Source: Luidia sarsii
Lineage: Eukaryota > Echinodermata > Asteroidea > Paxillosida > Luidiidae
DNA: 64,000 bases
Reading direction: 5' to 3'
Assembly: GCA_949987565.1 (NCBI GenBank)
Contig: OX465110.1
Location: forward strand, 7,068,518 to 7,132,517
The notes under the pieces are model-generated. The model was not told the DNA's origin, ran no database searches, and was given only the letters and a program-made list of their open reading frames with translations. Below are positions 34,093 through 40,298 of the stretch, piece by piece; within the stretch, counting starts at the first letter, position 1, and the number at the start of each line of letters is the position of its first letter. The position numbers were made by a program, and so were the translations under genes.

Positions 34093-35421
34093 AGAGAGAT
34101 GGAGAGAGATAAAGATAAAGATAGAGAAAGATAAAGATAGAGATAACTCAAAATAAAGACAGGGAGGGAGAAAGAGAGAGAGAGGGAGGAAGAGAGAGAG
34201 AGGGAGAGAGAAAAGGAGACTTTTGACTTTTCAACTGGAACTTTATTGTCCAAACTTTAGGAACAAAGTATACACAAAGAGATAAAGAGAGAGAGAGGGA
34301 GAGAGAGGGACAGGGATAGAGGAGAGAGAAGGATAGAGAGAAAGAGAAAGAAAGAGAGAGAAAGAGAGAGGGGCAGAAAAAGATGGAGGGAGAGAGAGAA
34401 AGAGAGAAAGAGAGAAAGAGAGAAAGAGAGAAAGAGAGAAAGAGAGAAAGAGAGAAAGAGAGAAAGAGAGAAAGAGAGAAAGAGAGAAAGAGAGAAAGAG
34501 AGAAAGAGAGAAAGAGAGAAAGAGAGAAAGAGAGAAAGAGAGAAAGAGAGAAAGAGAGAAAGAGAGAAAGAGAGAAAGAGACAGAGAGTGCGGGAGAGAT
34601 GGCTTGCATATGGAATGATGCTCACCATTAATTCCAAGCCAAAGCGAATCCCACTGATGTTGCCTGTCAGGGGACCCACGTAGCGCACCACCGCCTCGGC
34701 GTCCTCCGCGGGGGACTTGGGGTAGTTCTTGTGCTTGACCCTGACGCGGCAGCCTGGCCGGAGGTCGGCCGCGTTGGCCAGGAGGCAGCCCTCCTGGTAG
34801 ATGGCGATCCGCTTGGCGTCGGTGGAGAGCGCCCGCAGGAGCTCCTTCTCCGGATCCGTCAGCGGAGCCACCTCCTGGCGGCGGCACTCAAATTCCCTGT
34901 CGTCGGACAGACCGGCCACCCGGATTAAGCCACTGTTGCCGGCAGCGGTGGCCGTCCCGACGCCGCGCAAGAGGGAGCCCTTCAGGGCCTTCTTGCTGAC
35001 GGGGGCGTGGTGCTTGGAGAGGATGGTGTCTGACTGGCGCCACCTGACCTCCTTGTCCGTCAGGAGAATGTACCAGAGCGGATCCGAGGGCCTGCGTCGG
35101 GCCGGGAGCGCGTCGTAGAGCGGCGGCACCTGCAGCGGGTGCCCCTGTCCACTGCTGCTGCTGCTGCTGCTCGACTTGGGCACGGTGAGTCCTGGGGCTC
35201 TCCACGGCGCCATTGGCACATAGTCACTCACCGGGCTGGCCTTCACCTGGCCCCGGGACGAGCCGGCAGAGGCAGAAGAGTCCCCGATGGCCGCCAGGGT
35301 GCGACTAACGGTCCCGTAGGTGTTCCTGCCTGCCTTGCCCGGCCCCTTCTTGGGTTTGGACTGTCCGTTGTCGGCACACAAGGGCTTGGCCGCGCTGCCC
35401 GTCGGTATCATCATGTAGGCA
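2836..35421 (-). CDS. CYLD: CYLD-type deubiquitinase with five inserted death domains (whole gene, 19 coding exons)
   Basis: In vertebrates CYLD removes Lys63- and Met1-linked ubiquitin from NF-kB and cell-death signalling complexes. The 19 exons join in a continuous frame of 4698 nt (about 1565 aa plus stop), and all phases match. Domain order, in approximate residues: N-terminal CYLD region 90-215; CAP-Gly1 218-298; CAP-Gly2 334-417; linker 418-544; five death domains 545-636, 637-722, 723-805, 806-921 and 922-1007; CAP-Gly3 1057-1140; USP domain 1155-1565. The catalytic triad is visible: Cys near 1192 (QNSCYLD), His near 1478 (TSHYVAF) and Asp near 1497 (FFDSMADR). Human CYLD has 956 residues and no death domain; the extra length is mostly the death-domain block. 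Seen: exons, phases and motifs. Known: CYLD function. Inferred: that the block recruits the enzyme to death-domain complexes. No transcript evidence is available, and an upstream non-coding exon is possible. Confidence 0.92.
3104..3550 (+). mobile_element. Penelope-like element 3' fragment
   Basis: Encodes a decayed piece of the GIY-YIG-bearing C-terminus ([35 protein letters not shown]) and ends in the family 3' tail with CTAGGATCGAAATGTCAG. It lies in the last CYLD intron and is homologous to 51512-53275. Confidence 0.75.
3969..4236 (-). CDS. CYLD: CYLD exon 18: USP catalytic His and Asp
   Basis: The exon starts [10 protein letters not shown] (zinc His ligands), has a variable stretch, then [18 protein letters not shown] with the catalytic His and [12 protein letters not shown] with the catalytic Asp. 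It enters in phase 0 (CTGGCAG) and leaves in phase 1 at GTGAGA. Confidence 0.94.
4366..4747. repeat. CCCATCC-rich minisatellite
   Basis: Irregular tandem units built on CCCATCCCC and AATCTAA between CYLD exons 17 and 18. Any long reading frame across it is repeat-derived. Confidence 0.85.
4768..4883 (-). CDS. CYLD: CYLD exon 17: B-box-like zinc finger
   Basis: The exon encodes [18 protein letters not shown] and [10 protein letters not shown], the Cys-x2-Cys pairs of the B-box-like zinc site that CYLD carries inside its USP fold. His ligands follow at the start of exon 18. It enters in phase 1 (GCTAG) and leaves in phase 0 at GTGAGA. Confidence 0.91.
5178..5280 (+). mobile_element. tRNA-derived SINE head with inserted hairpin
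   Basis: Contains the A-box-like GGATAGCTCAGATGGTAAGA, then an 11-bp perfect inverted repeat (CGCTGGTATGC, six T, GCATACCAGCG) where the anticodon arm would be. No proper B box follows. Confidence 0.5.
5632..5740 (-). CDS. CYLD: CYLD exon 16: USP domain, [10 protein letters not shown] segment
   Basis: This small exon encodes [20 protein letters not shown] and then [23 protein letters not shown] is nearly invariant in CYLD. It enters in phase 0 after GGTTGCAG and leaves in phase 1 at GTGAGT. It would be easy to miss in automatic annotation because of its size (109 nt). Confidence 0.91.
6756..6891 (-). CDS. CYLD: CYLD exon 15: USP domain
   Basis: The exon encodes [20 protein letters not shown] and [11 protein letters not shown], matching the CYLD YQIFMEKNE region. 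It enters in phase 2 (acceptor TTTGCAG) and leaves in phase 0 (GTGAGT). Confidence 0.91.
6996..7233 (-). mobile_element. Non-LTR retrotransposon C-terminal fragment
   Basis: The minus strand reads [20 protein letters not shown] then [11 protein letters not shown] Cys/His knuckle of this form is typical of the C-terminus of non-LTR retrotransposon polyproteins. It lies in a CYLD intron. Confidence 0.5.
7471..7940. repeat. 163-bp tandem repeat, about 2.9 copies
   Basis: Copies begin CACAGCA at 7471, 7634 and 7797. The first two are almost identical and the third is diverged. The last copy ends about 10 nt from the CYLD exon 14 donor. Confidence 0.9.
7952..8110 (-). CDS. CYLD: CYLD exon 14: USP domain, NEEKDPEEF segment
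   Basis: The exon encodes [19 protein letters not shown] and [28 protein letters not shown] is a CYLD-specific USP motif. It enters in phase 2 and leaves in phase 2 at GTGAGC. A 163-bp tandem repeat ends about 10 nt from this donor. Confidence 0.92.
8307..8467. mobile_element. Palindrome of Penelope-like 3' ends
   Basis: Two head-to-head copies (about 80 bp each) of the element tail containing CCTAGCAGGACCTTTCTCAA-type sequence, joined at a 4-nt centre near 8385. Predicted to form a long hairpin. Confidence 0.75.
8760..9930. repeat. G-rich 55-bp minisatellite
   Basis: The unit contains GGGGATCAGGGGAGGTCGGG and TTTGTCAGGGGG, with successive units 55 bp apart (8949, 9004, 9059). It is open in several frames only because of its base composition. 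It lies in the CYLD intron immediately 3' of the catalytic Cys exon. Confidence 0.92.
9992..10250 (-). CDS. CYLD: CYLD exon 13: USP catalytic Cys exon
   Basis: The exon encodes FGGF, the hinge before the USP domain, then the Cys box [20 protein letters not shown] with the nucleophile Cys, and GIVNPLR. All are diagnostic of CYLD-family USPs. The acceptor is TGCGTAG (phase 1) and the donor GTAGGT (phase 2). A G-rich 55-bp minisatellite lies just downstream in the intron. Confidence 0.94.
10902..11204. mobile_element. Palindromic foldback repeat (family D)
   Basis: Begins GCAGTCGATTTCACCAAACC and ends with the near-complement (CGATGAAACCGACCTGC). The arms of about 80 bp carry the GATCGATCG and CGTAAGTT motifs. 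Related pieces occur at 16012-16128, 30600-30715, 41112-41275, 60230-60400 and 63005-63145. Confidence 0.6.
11312..11480 (-). CDS. CYLD: CYLD exon 12: end of CAP-Gly3
   Basis: The exon encodes [20 protein letters not shown] and then [10 protein letters not shown], the conserved second half of CYLD CAP-Gly3; vertebrate CYLD has CTDGTF...RYF and SCRPDSRF here. It enters in phase 0 after CTAG and leaves in phase 1 at GTAGGT. Confidence 0.93.
11565..11645 (-). mobile_element. tRNA-like SINE head
   Basis: The plus strand reads GGACTTGAACCCGAGACCTC (complement of a B box) and later AAGCTATCCA. Inverted relative to 14430-14510. Confidence 0.5.
11836..12107 (-). CDS. CYLD: CYLD exon 11: Ala-rich linker and start of CAP-Gly3
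   Basis: The exon starts with an Ala/Thr-rich linker, then CAP-Gly3 ([11 protein letters not shown] ... [13 protein letters not shown] ... LVAGIEL). This matches the CYLD CAP-Gly3 signature, in which YGVIRWIG is nearly invariant. It enters in phase 1 (acceptor ACTGCAG) and leaves in phase 0 (donor GTACGC). The intron to exon 10 is about 10.5 kb, the longest in the gene. Confidence 0.92.
12990..13187 (-). mobile_element. MITE family C fragment
   Basis: Half copy matching 1-200 (AACCATTTGTCAATGTTTGA, ATTTCAACATGAGGATTCTA). Confidence 0.55.
13604..13745 (+). mobile_element. Retroelement terminal repeat with hammerhead-like core
   Basis: Contains CTGATGA (13611-13617), an imperfect stem (GGCCAG / CTGGTC), GAAA (13637-13640) and CGTC, followed by a tail with GGTTCTTTTCAGAACC-type hairpins and GACACCATG-like sequence. 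Diverged copies at 12820-12960, 13326-13440, 40960-41090, 48580-48700 and 53520-53680. Confidence 0.5.
13775..14200 (-). mobile_element. Penelope-like element 3' fragment
   Basis: The minus strand carries the same C-terminal piece as 51512-52159 ([23 protein letters not shown]), then an in-frame stop, then the 3' tail. A pseudogene remnant in the large CYLD intron. Confidence 0.75.
14430..14510 (+). mobile_element. tRNA-derived SINE head
   Basis: GCTGGATAGCTCAGATGGAA (A box) and GGTCTCGGGCTCAAGTCC (B-box-like) with an anticodon arm CTGGT AAGCAAA ACCAG. The loop lacks the usual U33, so it is a SINE head or pseudogene, not a functional tRNA. Confidence 0.55.
16293..16649 (-). mobile_element. 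MITE family B, copy 1
   Basis: Inverted copy of 20776-21149 ending ACCAATGTTGTGTAGGGGCT at a TTAA (16650-16653). Truncated at the other end. Confidence 0.7.
17290..17600. promoter_or_regulatory. Cluster of CCAAT, GC-box and octamer-like motifs in the long CYLD intron
   Basis: Contains GGGCGGGGC (17429-17437), GATTGGT (17469-17475), another ATTGG and two AATATGCATGA-type octamer-like sites. Possible enhancer or internal promoter; motif density alone is weak evidence. Confidence 0.25.
17855..18237 (+). mobile_element. MITE family B, copy 3
   Basis: Matches 20776-21149 with diverged tips, beginning after TTAA (17851-17854) and ending near AATATTGTGTAGGAGCTTTT. Confidence 0.7.
18480..18800. repeat. 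GGTAGGAATT-type short tandem repeat
   Basis: Degenerate 10-12-bp units around GGTAGGAATTGG; a smaller related patch lies at 19360-19440. Confidence 0.75.
20244..20771. mobile_element. MITE family A, copy 2
   Basis: 528 bp flanked by TTAA (20240-20243 and 20772-20775). Tips AGACTATACAGAAATAGG and the complement of AGGTACACAGAAATC. The right TTAA is shared with the next element. Confidence 0.78.
20776..21149 (+). mobile_element. MITE family B, copy 2 (intact)
   Basis: 374 bp with a perfect 20-bp terminal inverted repeat (AGCCCCTACACAACATTGGT at 20776-20795, its complement at 21130-21149) and TTAA on both sides (20772-20775, 21150-21153). TTAA targets suit piggyBac-like or Kolobok-like transposases. 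Confidence 0.88.
21385..21478 (-). mobile_element. tRNA-derived SINE head
   Basis: The plus strand reads GGGAGTTGAACCCGAACACC then GCGCTCTTACCATCTGAGCT, the complement of a B box and A box. Same family as 14430-14510. Confidence 0.55.
21540..21835. mobile_element. CTAGCCCG-rich palindromic repeat
   Basis: Repeated short palindromes of the form CTAGCC(T/C)NCCGGGCTAG on both strands, ending near TAAGGTCGAGCCCTGG. Probably a non-autonomous DNA element with subterminal repeats; its borders are not clear. Confidence 0.45.
22624..22881 (-). CDS. CYLD: CYLD exon 10: death-domain-like 5
   Basis: This 258-nt, phase 1-1 exon encodes a diverged death-fold module: [39 protein letters not shown] and [21 protein letters not shown]. 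Helix-4 (LLDRW) and helix-5/6 patterns are recognisable, but the helix-2 Trp is missing. It could be a death domain or another member of the death-fold superfamily. On the transcript, its acceptor follows a polypyrimidine tract more than 1.3 kb long. Confidence 0.75.
22905..24255. repeat. GACAGA/GACCGA microsatellite
   Basis: GA/CA-rich array, most regular (AGACCG and ACAGAG hexamers) at 23220-23570. On the CYLD transcript it is a polypyrimidine tract ending about 20 nt before the exon 10 acceptor. Confidence 0.92.
24428..24775 (-). CDS. CYLD: CYLD exon 9: death domain 4 with basic helical tail
   Basis: This 348-nt, phase 1-1 exon encodes a death domain ([46 protein letters not shown]). It continues for about 30 residues as a charged, probably helical tail ([20 protein letters not shown]). 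It has higher GC than its neighbours and a Gly run (GGGG) in the loop between helices 1 and 2. The donor is GTGAGT after a single T. Confidence 0.86.
24860..27583. repeat. 31-bp minisatellite, about 88 copies
   Basis: The unit begins GTATGAATGAGCTAGTTTGG and ends TAGAGTGCTTG, with 31-bp spacing (24891, 24922). It fills almost all of the intron between death domains 3 and 4. Units differ by one or two bases (GGT/GAT, GAATGA/GAAGGA). Confidence 0.95.
27605..27853 (-). CDS. CYLD: CYLD exon 8: death domain 3
   Basis: This 249-nt, phase 1-1 exon encodes a death domain: [46 protein letters not shown] and [19 protein letters not shown]. Both signature Trp residues are present. On the transcript, about 1 kb of CT-rich sequence ends roughly 30 nt before its acceptor (CTGTCCGCAG). 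A 31-bp minisatellite begins about 20 nt after its donor. Confidence 0.88.
27885..28885. repeat. GAGAGG-rich low-complexity tract
   Basis: About 1 kb of purine-rich plus strand, polypyrimidine on the CYLD transcript, ending about 30 nt before the acceptor of death-domain exon 8. Confidence 0.92.
28903..29160 (-). CDS. CYLD: CYLD exon 7: death domain 2
   Basis: This 258-nt, phase 1-1 exon encodes a death domain: [14 protein letters not shown], then [28 protein letters not shown] and [19 protein letters not shown]. The helix-2 Trp is absent, but the helix-4 Trp (AKW) is kept. It opens with GLDD, as exon 8 does, which suggests duplication. Confidence 0.87.
29255..29935. repeat. 36-bp minisatellite between death domains 1 and 2
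   Basis: The unit contains ACACAAGTCTATGGGAATCT and GCTACGGTCAGAAATA, about 18 copies with small length variation. Unrelated to the 31-bp array. Confidence 0.9.
29951..30226 (-). CDS. CYLD: CYLD exon 6: death domain 1
   Basis: This 276-nt, phase 1-1 exon encodes one complete six-helix death-domain pattern: [20 protein letters not shown] (helix 2-3 signature), MLRLWQEK (helix 4) and [15 protein letters not shown] (helices 5-6). It is the best death-domain match of the five. The acceptor is TATCAAAG and the donor GTGAGT. Confidence 0.9.
30330..30600. mobile_element. MITE family A, truncated copy
   Basis: Begins near TTAAAGTTAAGCAGAAATC and shares AACTTGGGGTTAAATAAA and TCGTCTCAGCATTTCGATCG with the other copies. 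Breaks off into a family D fragment. Confidence 0.65.
30782..30961 (-). CDS. CYLD: CYLD exon 5: basic/Ser linker before the death domains
   Basis: This 180-nt, phase 1-1 exon encodes a charged linker ([17 protein letters not shown], then [12 protein letters not shown]). The sequence WSQES lies in the same inter-CAP-Gly linker as the vertebrate TRAF2-binding motif (PVQES in human) but lacks the Pro. The acceptor (TTTTAACAG, AG at 30963-30962) is the only nearby AG that gives the right phase. Its polypyrimidine tract is weak, so the 5' boundary is less certain than the others. Confidence 0.7.
31230..31365. mobile_element. Penelope-like tail fragments
   Basis: Contains ATGAGTGTACTGGGCATAGA and, just after it, GATCCTAGCAGGACCTTGTG, pieces of the same element rearranged. 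Confidence 0.6.
31491..31691 (-). CDS. CYLD: CYLD exon 4: basic linker
   Basis: This 201-nt, phase 1-1 exon encodes a linker rich in Ala, Lys, Arg and Pro (for example [17 protein letters not shown]). I see no domain in it. It lies where vertebrate CYLD has its disordered linker. The acceptor CTTCAG and donor GTGAGT fit the flanking exons. Confidence 0.75.
31848..31985. repeat. 19-bp tandem repeat (GAAATGCTACAGGAAAAGA)
   Basis: About seven imperfect copies in the intron between CYLD exons 3 and 4. Confidence 0.85.
32020..32995. repeat. CTTCCTCC polypyrimidine tract
   Basis: Pyrimidine-rich on the plus strand, so purine-rich on the CYLD transcript. It starts close to the exon 3 donor. Confidence 0.92.
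33012..33144 (-). CDS. CYLD: CYLD exon 3: end of CAP-Gly2
   Basis: The exon encodes [18 protein letters not shown] and [16 protein letters not shown], which resemble the GNWDGRF-type loop and closing strand of CYLD CAP-Gly2. The acceptor is GCTCAG, phase 0. The donor GTATGA leaves one base (phase 1), which starts the run of phase-1 introns. Confidence 0.85.
33491..33820 (-). CDS. CYLD: CYLD exon 2: end of CAP-Gly1, start of CAP-Gly2
   Basis: The exon completes CAP-Gly1 with [13 protein letters not shown], which stands where the family has its GKNDG-type loop, followed by [11 protein letters not shown] Pro-rich spacer leads into CAP-Gly2 ([11 protein letters not shown] ... GKVVLIV). Both ends are phase 0. 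The incoming acceptor is CCCAG and the donor is GTAAGC. Confidence 0.88.
33955..34595. repeat. GAGA/GAAAGA microsatellite
   Basis: A (GA)n core at 34030-34085 and a GAGAGAAA 8-mer array at 34385-34580, in the intron between CYLD exons 1 and 2. Confidence 0.93.
34626..35421 (-). CDS. CYLD: CYLD exon 1: N-terminal region and first half of CAP-Gly1
   Basis: Two adjacent ATGs (35414 and 35411) follow a possible acceptor (AG at 35423-35422), so the coding start is probably here with a 5' UTR exon upstream. The frame stays open further upstream, so a coding upstream exon cannot be excluded. The exon has a low-complexity Ser/Pro stretch with a run of Ser near residue 80, then a segment starting DPLWYILL that matches the conserved N-terminus of CYLD, then the CAP-Gly1 start (GCRVRV ... 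VVRYVGPL ... SGIRFGLEL). The donor GTGAGC follows ATG at 34626, phase 0. Confidence 0.88.
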
Positions 35422-35574
35422 CTGGGAGGATTAGCGGTGGAAAGGAGAGGTACGCACACACACACCCACACACACAAAACGTCTCTGCGACGAGCTTAAG
35501 GCATCTGAGGCGAGGAAATCGAATGAAACGAAACGTCTAGTCATGGTGAAAGGGATTATATTGCAATTATTATA

Positions 35575-36023
35575 TTGGGATTATATTGCAATGCATCTTT
35601 TGTGTCAATTGCAGAATTCTCCAAATGCACATCAATTCATGTACCATTGCCAACGCATGGATCTTATAAGCTGTCATTAGTCTTAGACTAGAAGCATTCG
35701 GGTCTTGGGGAAATGCTCACTGTCACTTATAAATAAATCCATTTTCAACTCTCATTTCACTGTAGTTTTTCTGCTAAACCTCACTGAAGTCCTCAGCGCC
35801 AAGTATGGCAAATGAGTTAGTAAGCAAATGTGAAATTAAAATAAACAAAATGAACCAATATAAATCATGTTACCGGTATACCAATTGAACAGTACACCGT
35901 TTATCAGATATATATTATTCTACAATTTACATTTGTATACATGTACATAATAACAAACAAAACTTATTCCATACCATGATCTTGCTCAATCCAAAGGGTT
36001 CTGTATGCTTATTTCTGTCATGG
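35575..36023. repeat. Duplicated 450-bp block, copy 1
   Basis: Nearly identical to 38693-39128 in the same orientation (for example CGCATGGATCTTATAAGCTG, TTCTGTATGCTTATTTCTGT). It starts about 150 bp upstream of the first CYLD exon. No coding potential; it could be a regulatory or transposon-derived block. Confidence 0.85.
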
Positions 36024-38692
36024 TGAAAGATGCGATTCAAGAATGTGATCCATGAAGATACGTAGATACATGTATTATTATTTATATGTCTGCACCTATA
36101 GGCCTATGTCAGCAGTTAAAATTCTACCCAATTTGATCTGAAGGTCTGCATGGTGGAAGGACCTTGTGGAAGGACTCTGCGGTTGACACTATGAACATTT
36201 TCTATTGTGGGATGGAGATACAGTTTGAGTTTGGGTGGTTCAGGGAAGAGAATTGATTGACCCAACGTTTCAGAAACAGTCATTATCCAATCCATCCATT
36301 TGGTAAATATAATGAGCAACTTGAGCTTAGAATACACAGACACAAAGCATTTGACACTGTAGAATTGCAAAATTAAGTTGGGAAATTCCTTGAGTTTCCA
36401 GGATTTACGTAACATCAACAATAGACAATGATAAATACATTAATCAGTATTCTTGGACAGTGTACTGCAGATGTGGTCACTGATAACGTCAACTCATGCT
36501 AGTTCCTTATCTTAACACATTGTAATTTGTTTTTAATTAAAGTTTTACGAAAACAGATAGCTTGTACTGGTACTGGTAGTGTTAGTAATACTAGTAGTAG
36601 TACTAATACTTTTACTAATACTACTTTGCCGTACTGAGGTAGGCCTAGGTCGATCATTTCTTAAAATATGGCTGTTTAGGACTTTAGTTTTATGGATTTG
36701 TATGGAGATGAATGTTCCGCTGATATTTTTTTTTACAATTGTGAGAGGGGATTAGGTCGACAAAGAAGGAAATACCTGGCGTCTGTAATACAACGATTCA
36801 CGCGGCGGTGACGGAAGTCCAAATACAGGCATTACATTACAAAAAATGCGGAAAAAACGTACACATGAGAACTTGTCAGACTTTCATTTTTGACGATTTA
36901 TATTAATTATAAATACTATATTAATTATAAATACGGAATGTCATGGAGTTCCCTTCGGAAGGTATGCTCTTATTTACAGAATTACAAATCGAGACATGGG
37001 CCTGGCTTCATACACGAACTTGTACCATCGATCAACTTGAAAGAGGGCAGAAAAAACGGACAGATTTGGCCCGGAGGTGCTGGGGTCCTACCTTAAAAAT
37101 TAGGAAGTAGACGCCGTATATAAATTGTGTTGAGGGCATTCTTACACAAACTATTGTGAATGGGGAATGCCCTGATGTCATTGCCCACAAACAACGCGGT
37201 CGACTGAGGCGCTGTGATCTCGCCATTCGCGATTTGTGTGGGTGCAGAACACTAAATCGAGCTCCCATTGAACACTGTACAAAAACACTCACTTTCAAAG
37301 CCAATTATCCCACACCCAAAAGTCTGTTCTTGTAGCTTTACTGACAATTGTAGTTTGGAGCTTCATCTCTCGGAGATTCTTTTCAATTTTAGTGCCTTAG
37401 CGCATTAGATTTTGTTGCTAATTACCCCCAGAGAAAAACACCCCCAAAGTGTGTTGCCGTCCAAGCCGAATTTCTGCAAGGATTTTGGGATGGGCCCCTC
37501 CACTTCCACAGCCAAATAGGGCCACATTTATTACAAATCCAGACGTCTTGGGTTCAAATCCAACTCCAGTCAAAAATGTCTCCTTTTTCCCCTCAGATTT
37601 TTCAATTTGTTCTAATAAATTGTTTCAAATAACTTTGAGTAAATTGACGTCACAATCACTTCAGTATGTATAAGTATCCGTGGTTTATTGCAAATCAATC
37701 TTGTTCTTGAGATTTCAGCAATACACTGATTAGATGTTCTGTTCTATAATATGTTTTGTTAGAGAAGATAAACTATAGTATCCTCCCAAACAGGCACTAA
37801 GGCTGAGTGAGGATTTGTGATTTCGTGTACAAATATACAGAGACTGGACTTGAATGTTTCCTTGCTACAAAAATTAAGAAATAAATAATTAGCTGTCTTA
37901 TACTATAGAGGAGTTGCTGCTTCAGAAAGCGATTGCCCAATAATTAAAGGTTTTCCAGAATTGTCAAACAAAAAAGATACAATTTTGATTTCAAAAAATC
38001 CATTAGGGCAATTCCACGGTAACATACCTTACACATTAAGTGACTTTCACCTATGGGTATTCCTTGATCAATAATTCTTAAAGGACTCCAATTAACAAAT
38101 GTGTTAATCGAATCAGTAAGTATAACTCTTAAGAATCCTTGAAATGCATGCAAAATATTATGTTATATTAGTTACAAAATAGACAACAACCCGTGTAGCT
38201 GCCCATTATTTTGCAGTTTCTCGAGCATAAAAATCCAATGACAAATTTAACGTGAAGCAGTAGACAATGTACATGTACGCAAGGGATGTAATCACTTTGA
38301 TGAAAAAAAATACTCTCTCAACTTTTGTGATAACACAAAAATGGATGACCTTTTTAAGTGTAGGCATGCTGAAGAAGATCCTGTTAGGAGGAATTAATTT
38401 TTGGGCAATTATTAATGAAAAGAATATAAATAATGTATAAATTCTAGAGTTTTATTTCCGTTGATCTCTGGATATATAGGTCTAAAGAATACATCATGTA
38501 TATTACATCTTCATAAACCTATCTCGGCCTATAATTTAAAGTATACAGTATGTTCACATTGTATGAATGTAGTCACTGTTATATTTGGAACAAATTAATT
38601 GAGTGCACCAGTTATAAACTATGAAACCAATTATTAGTAAGGAGTCCACCAAACTTTTGTAGTAACTTTATATGATGCATTTCTGATATTAT
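36024..38692. other. Intergenic DNA between the two duplicated blocks
   Basis: AT-rich and mostly unique. A patch near 37530-37575 (GGGTTCAAATCC) resembles a SINE B box. I see no convincing exon. Confidence 0.4.
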
Positions 38693-39128
38693 TGCAATTA
38701 TAGTGCAATGGATTTTTTGTGTCAATAGCAGAATTCTTCAAATGCACGTAATGTACCATTGACAACGCATGGATCTTATAAGCTGTCATTAGTCTTAGAC
38801 TAGAAGTATTCGGGTCTTGGGGAAATGCTCACTGTCACTTATAAATAAATCCATTTTCAACTCTCATTTCACTGTAGTTTTTCTGCTAAACCTCAGTGAA
38901 GTCCTCAGAGCCAAGTATGGCAAATGAGTTAGTAAGCAAATGTGAAATTAAAATAAACAAAATGAACCAATATAAATCATGTTACCGGTATACCATTTGA
39001 ACACAGTTTATCAGATATATAAATATTATTCTACAATTTACATATGTATACATTAATAACAAACAAAATTAATTCCATACCATGATCTTGCGCAATCCAA
39101 AGGGTTCTGTATGCTTATTTCTGTCAGT
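38693..39128. repeat. Duplicated 450-bp block, copy 2
   Basis: Second copy of 35575-36023, between the CYLD promoter region and the PM20D2-like stop codon. Confidence 0.85.
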
Positions 39129-39663
39129 GTCATTTCAGTTCATCCCCAAGAAAACTTGTTTACTATAGCAGAACTTCAGAACTCTAAGTGCATTAGTTCC
39201 TTAGACAACCCCGAAAGCAGACCCTTTTTAAACACTGCAGCCATCTTTGTCAAGTTCCCTGTATGCCTCGGTGGCCAGAACGACAAATTACCATGCCACA
39301 GGAAAAAAAGGCACCAGACCATGTGACAGCCTCAGAGTGGTTTACACTGTAGGCCTATGTGTTTGAAATGACAAGATGGCTGCCCTGTGTTTGAAGATCT
39401 GTTGGCCATCAGATTGCAATGGATTCACTGAGCAGCACATAGTTCACTGTTCACAGTTGGATCTCAGTCAGTAAACAGAGTTTTGGAATTGATAGGGTAT
39501 TCAGTTCTAGATTGGGCCGATAGCGGCAAACAGTTAATGAACCCGCTGTGGCGTGAGTAGTGTGAGGGTGAGTGTCATGGGACTCGTGGCCGACTGGCTG
39601 TGCCCAATGCAGCCTGAGTTAGTATTCATTGAGGCACCTCTAAGTGTTGTGAGTCATTGTGCG

Positions 39664-39722
39664 AAGAAGGCTCGCTCGCTCAGCGATCGCTCACTCGCTC
39701 AGCGATCGCTCGCTCGCTCACT
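39664..39722. repeat. GCTCGCTCAGCGATC short tandem repeat
   Basis: About 3.5 units of GCTCGCTCAGCGATC-type sequence touching the stop codon of the PM20D2-like gene. Confidence 0.75.
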
Positions 39723-40298
39723 GCCAGCTGGTCAGAGCCTCTGCTTCTCCCTCGGCAGCCCGGAAGTCCTCTCGGATCTTGTCGATGACCGACGGCGACT
39801 TCATGGCCTCGATGGCGGTCATGGCCAAGGCCTTGGCCACCCGCAAGGCGCTGCGGTGGGCAGCCTCCTCCCCCGCCGCTGCGGTGAACTCGGCCGTGCT
39901 AATCAGCACCTTGCCGTTGCCGGCGTTGCTGCTGTCGCACCCTTGGATGTCAAAGGCGGGAATGATAGTCGGCACCACGTGCGAGACGTTGCCGCCATCC
40001 GACGAGCCCACCGGCGTCTTGAGCTCGTCGCAGTCGGCCGTGAACTCTGCCCCCAGGTCTCCGGCGTGGCCGCGGTAGAGGCCGGCCAGCGTGTCGTTAG
40101 AGAGGAGGTTGGAGTAGGGCCGGTCGGTGAAGGCGAACTCGATCTCGCAGCCCGTGGCCTTTGCGGCCGCCACAAAGGCCGCGTTGGCCCGGCGCTGGAG
40201 GTGGGCCATGTCGATGTGGTCCCGGGCCCGAAGGTAGAACTTCAGCTCCGTCTTCTCCGGGATGATGTTCGGCTTGACCCCTCCACTGGTTATCACCC
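39718..40298 (-). CDS. PM20D2: PM20D2-like exon 3 and stop
   Basis: The terminal exon encodes GGVKPNIIPEKTELKFYLRA, VGSSDGGNVSHVVPTIIPAF and AKALAMTAIEAMKSPSVIDK, ending at a stop at 39718. It enters in phase 1 (GACTGCAG). It lacks the His residues that the family has in the GIHPYFHI and HTEQYTEAAG-type segments. A short GCTCGCTCAGCGATC tandem repeat abuts the stop codon. Confidence 0.9.

Noticed and set aside
37040..37310. Minus- and plus-strand frames with Cys/Arg-rich sequence
   Set aside because: No family recognised, no splice partners; probably chance or a decayed repeat.
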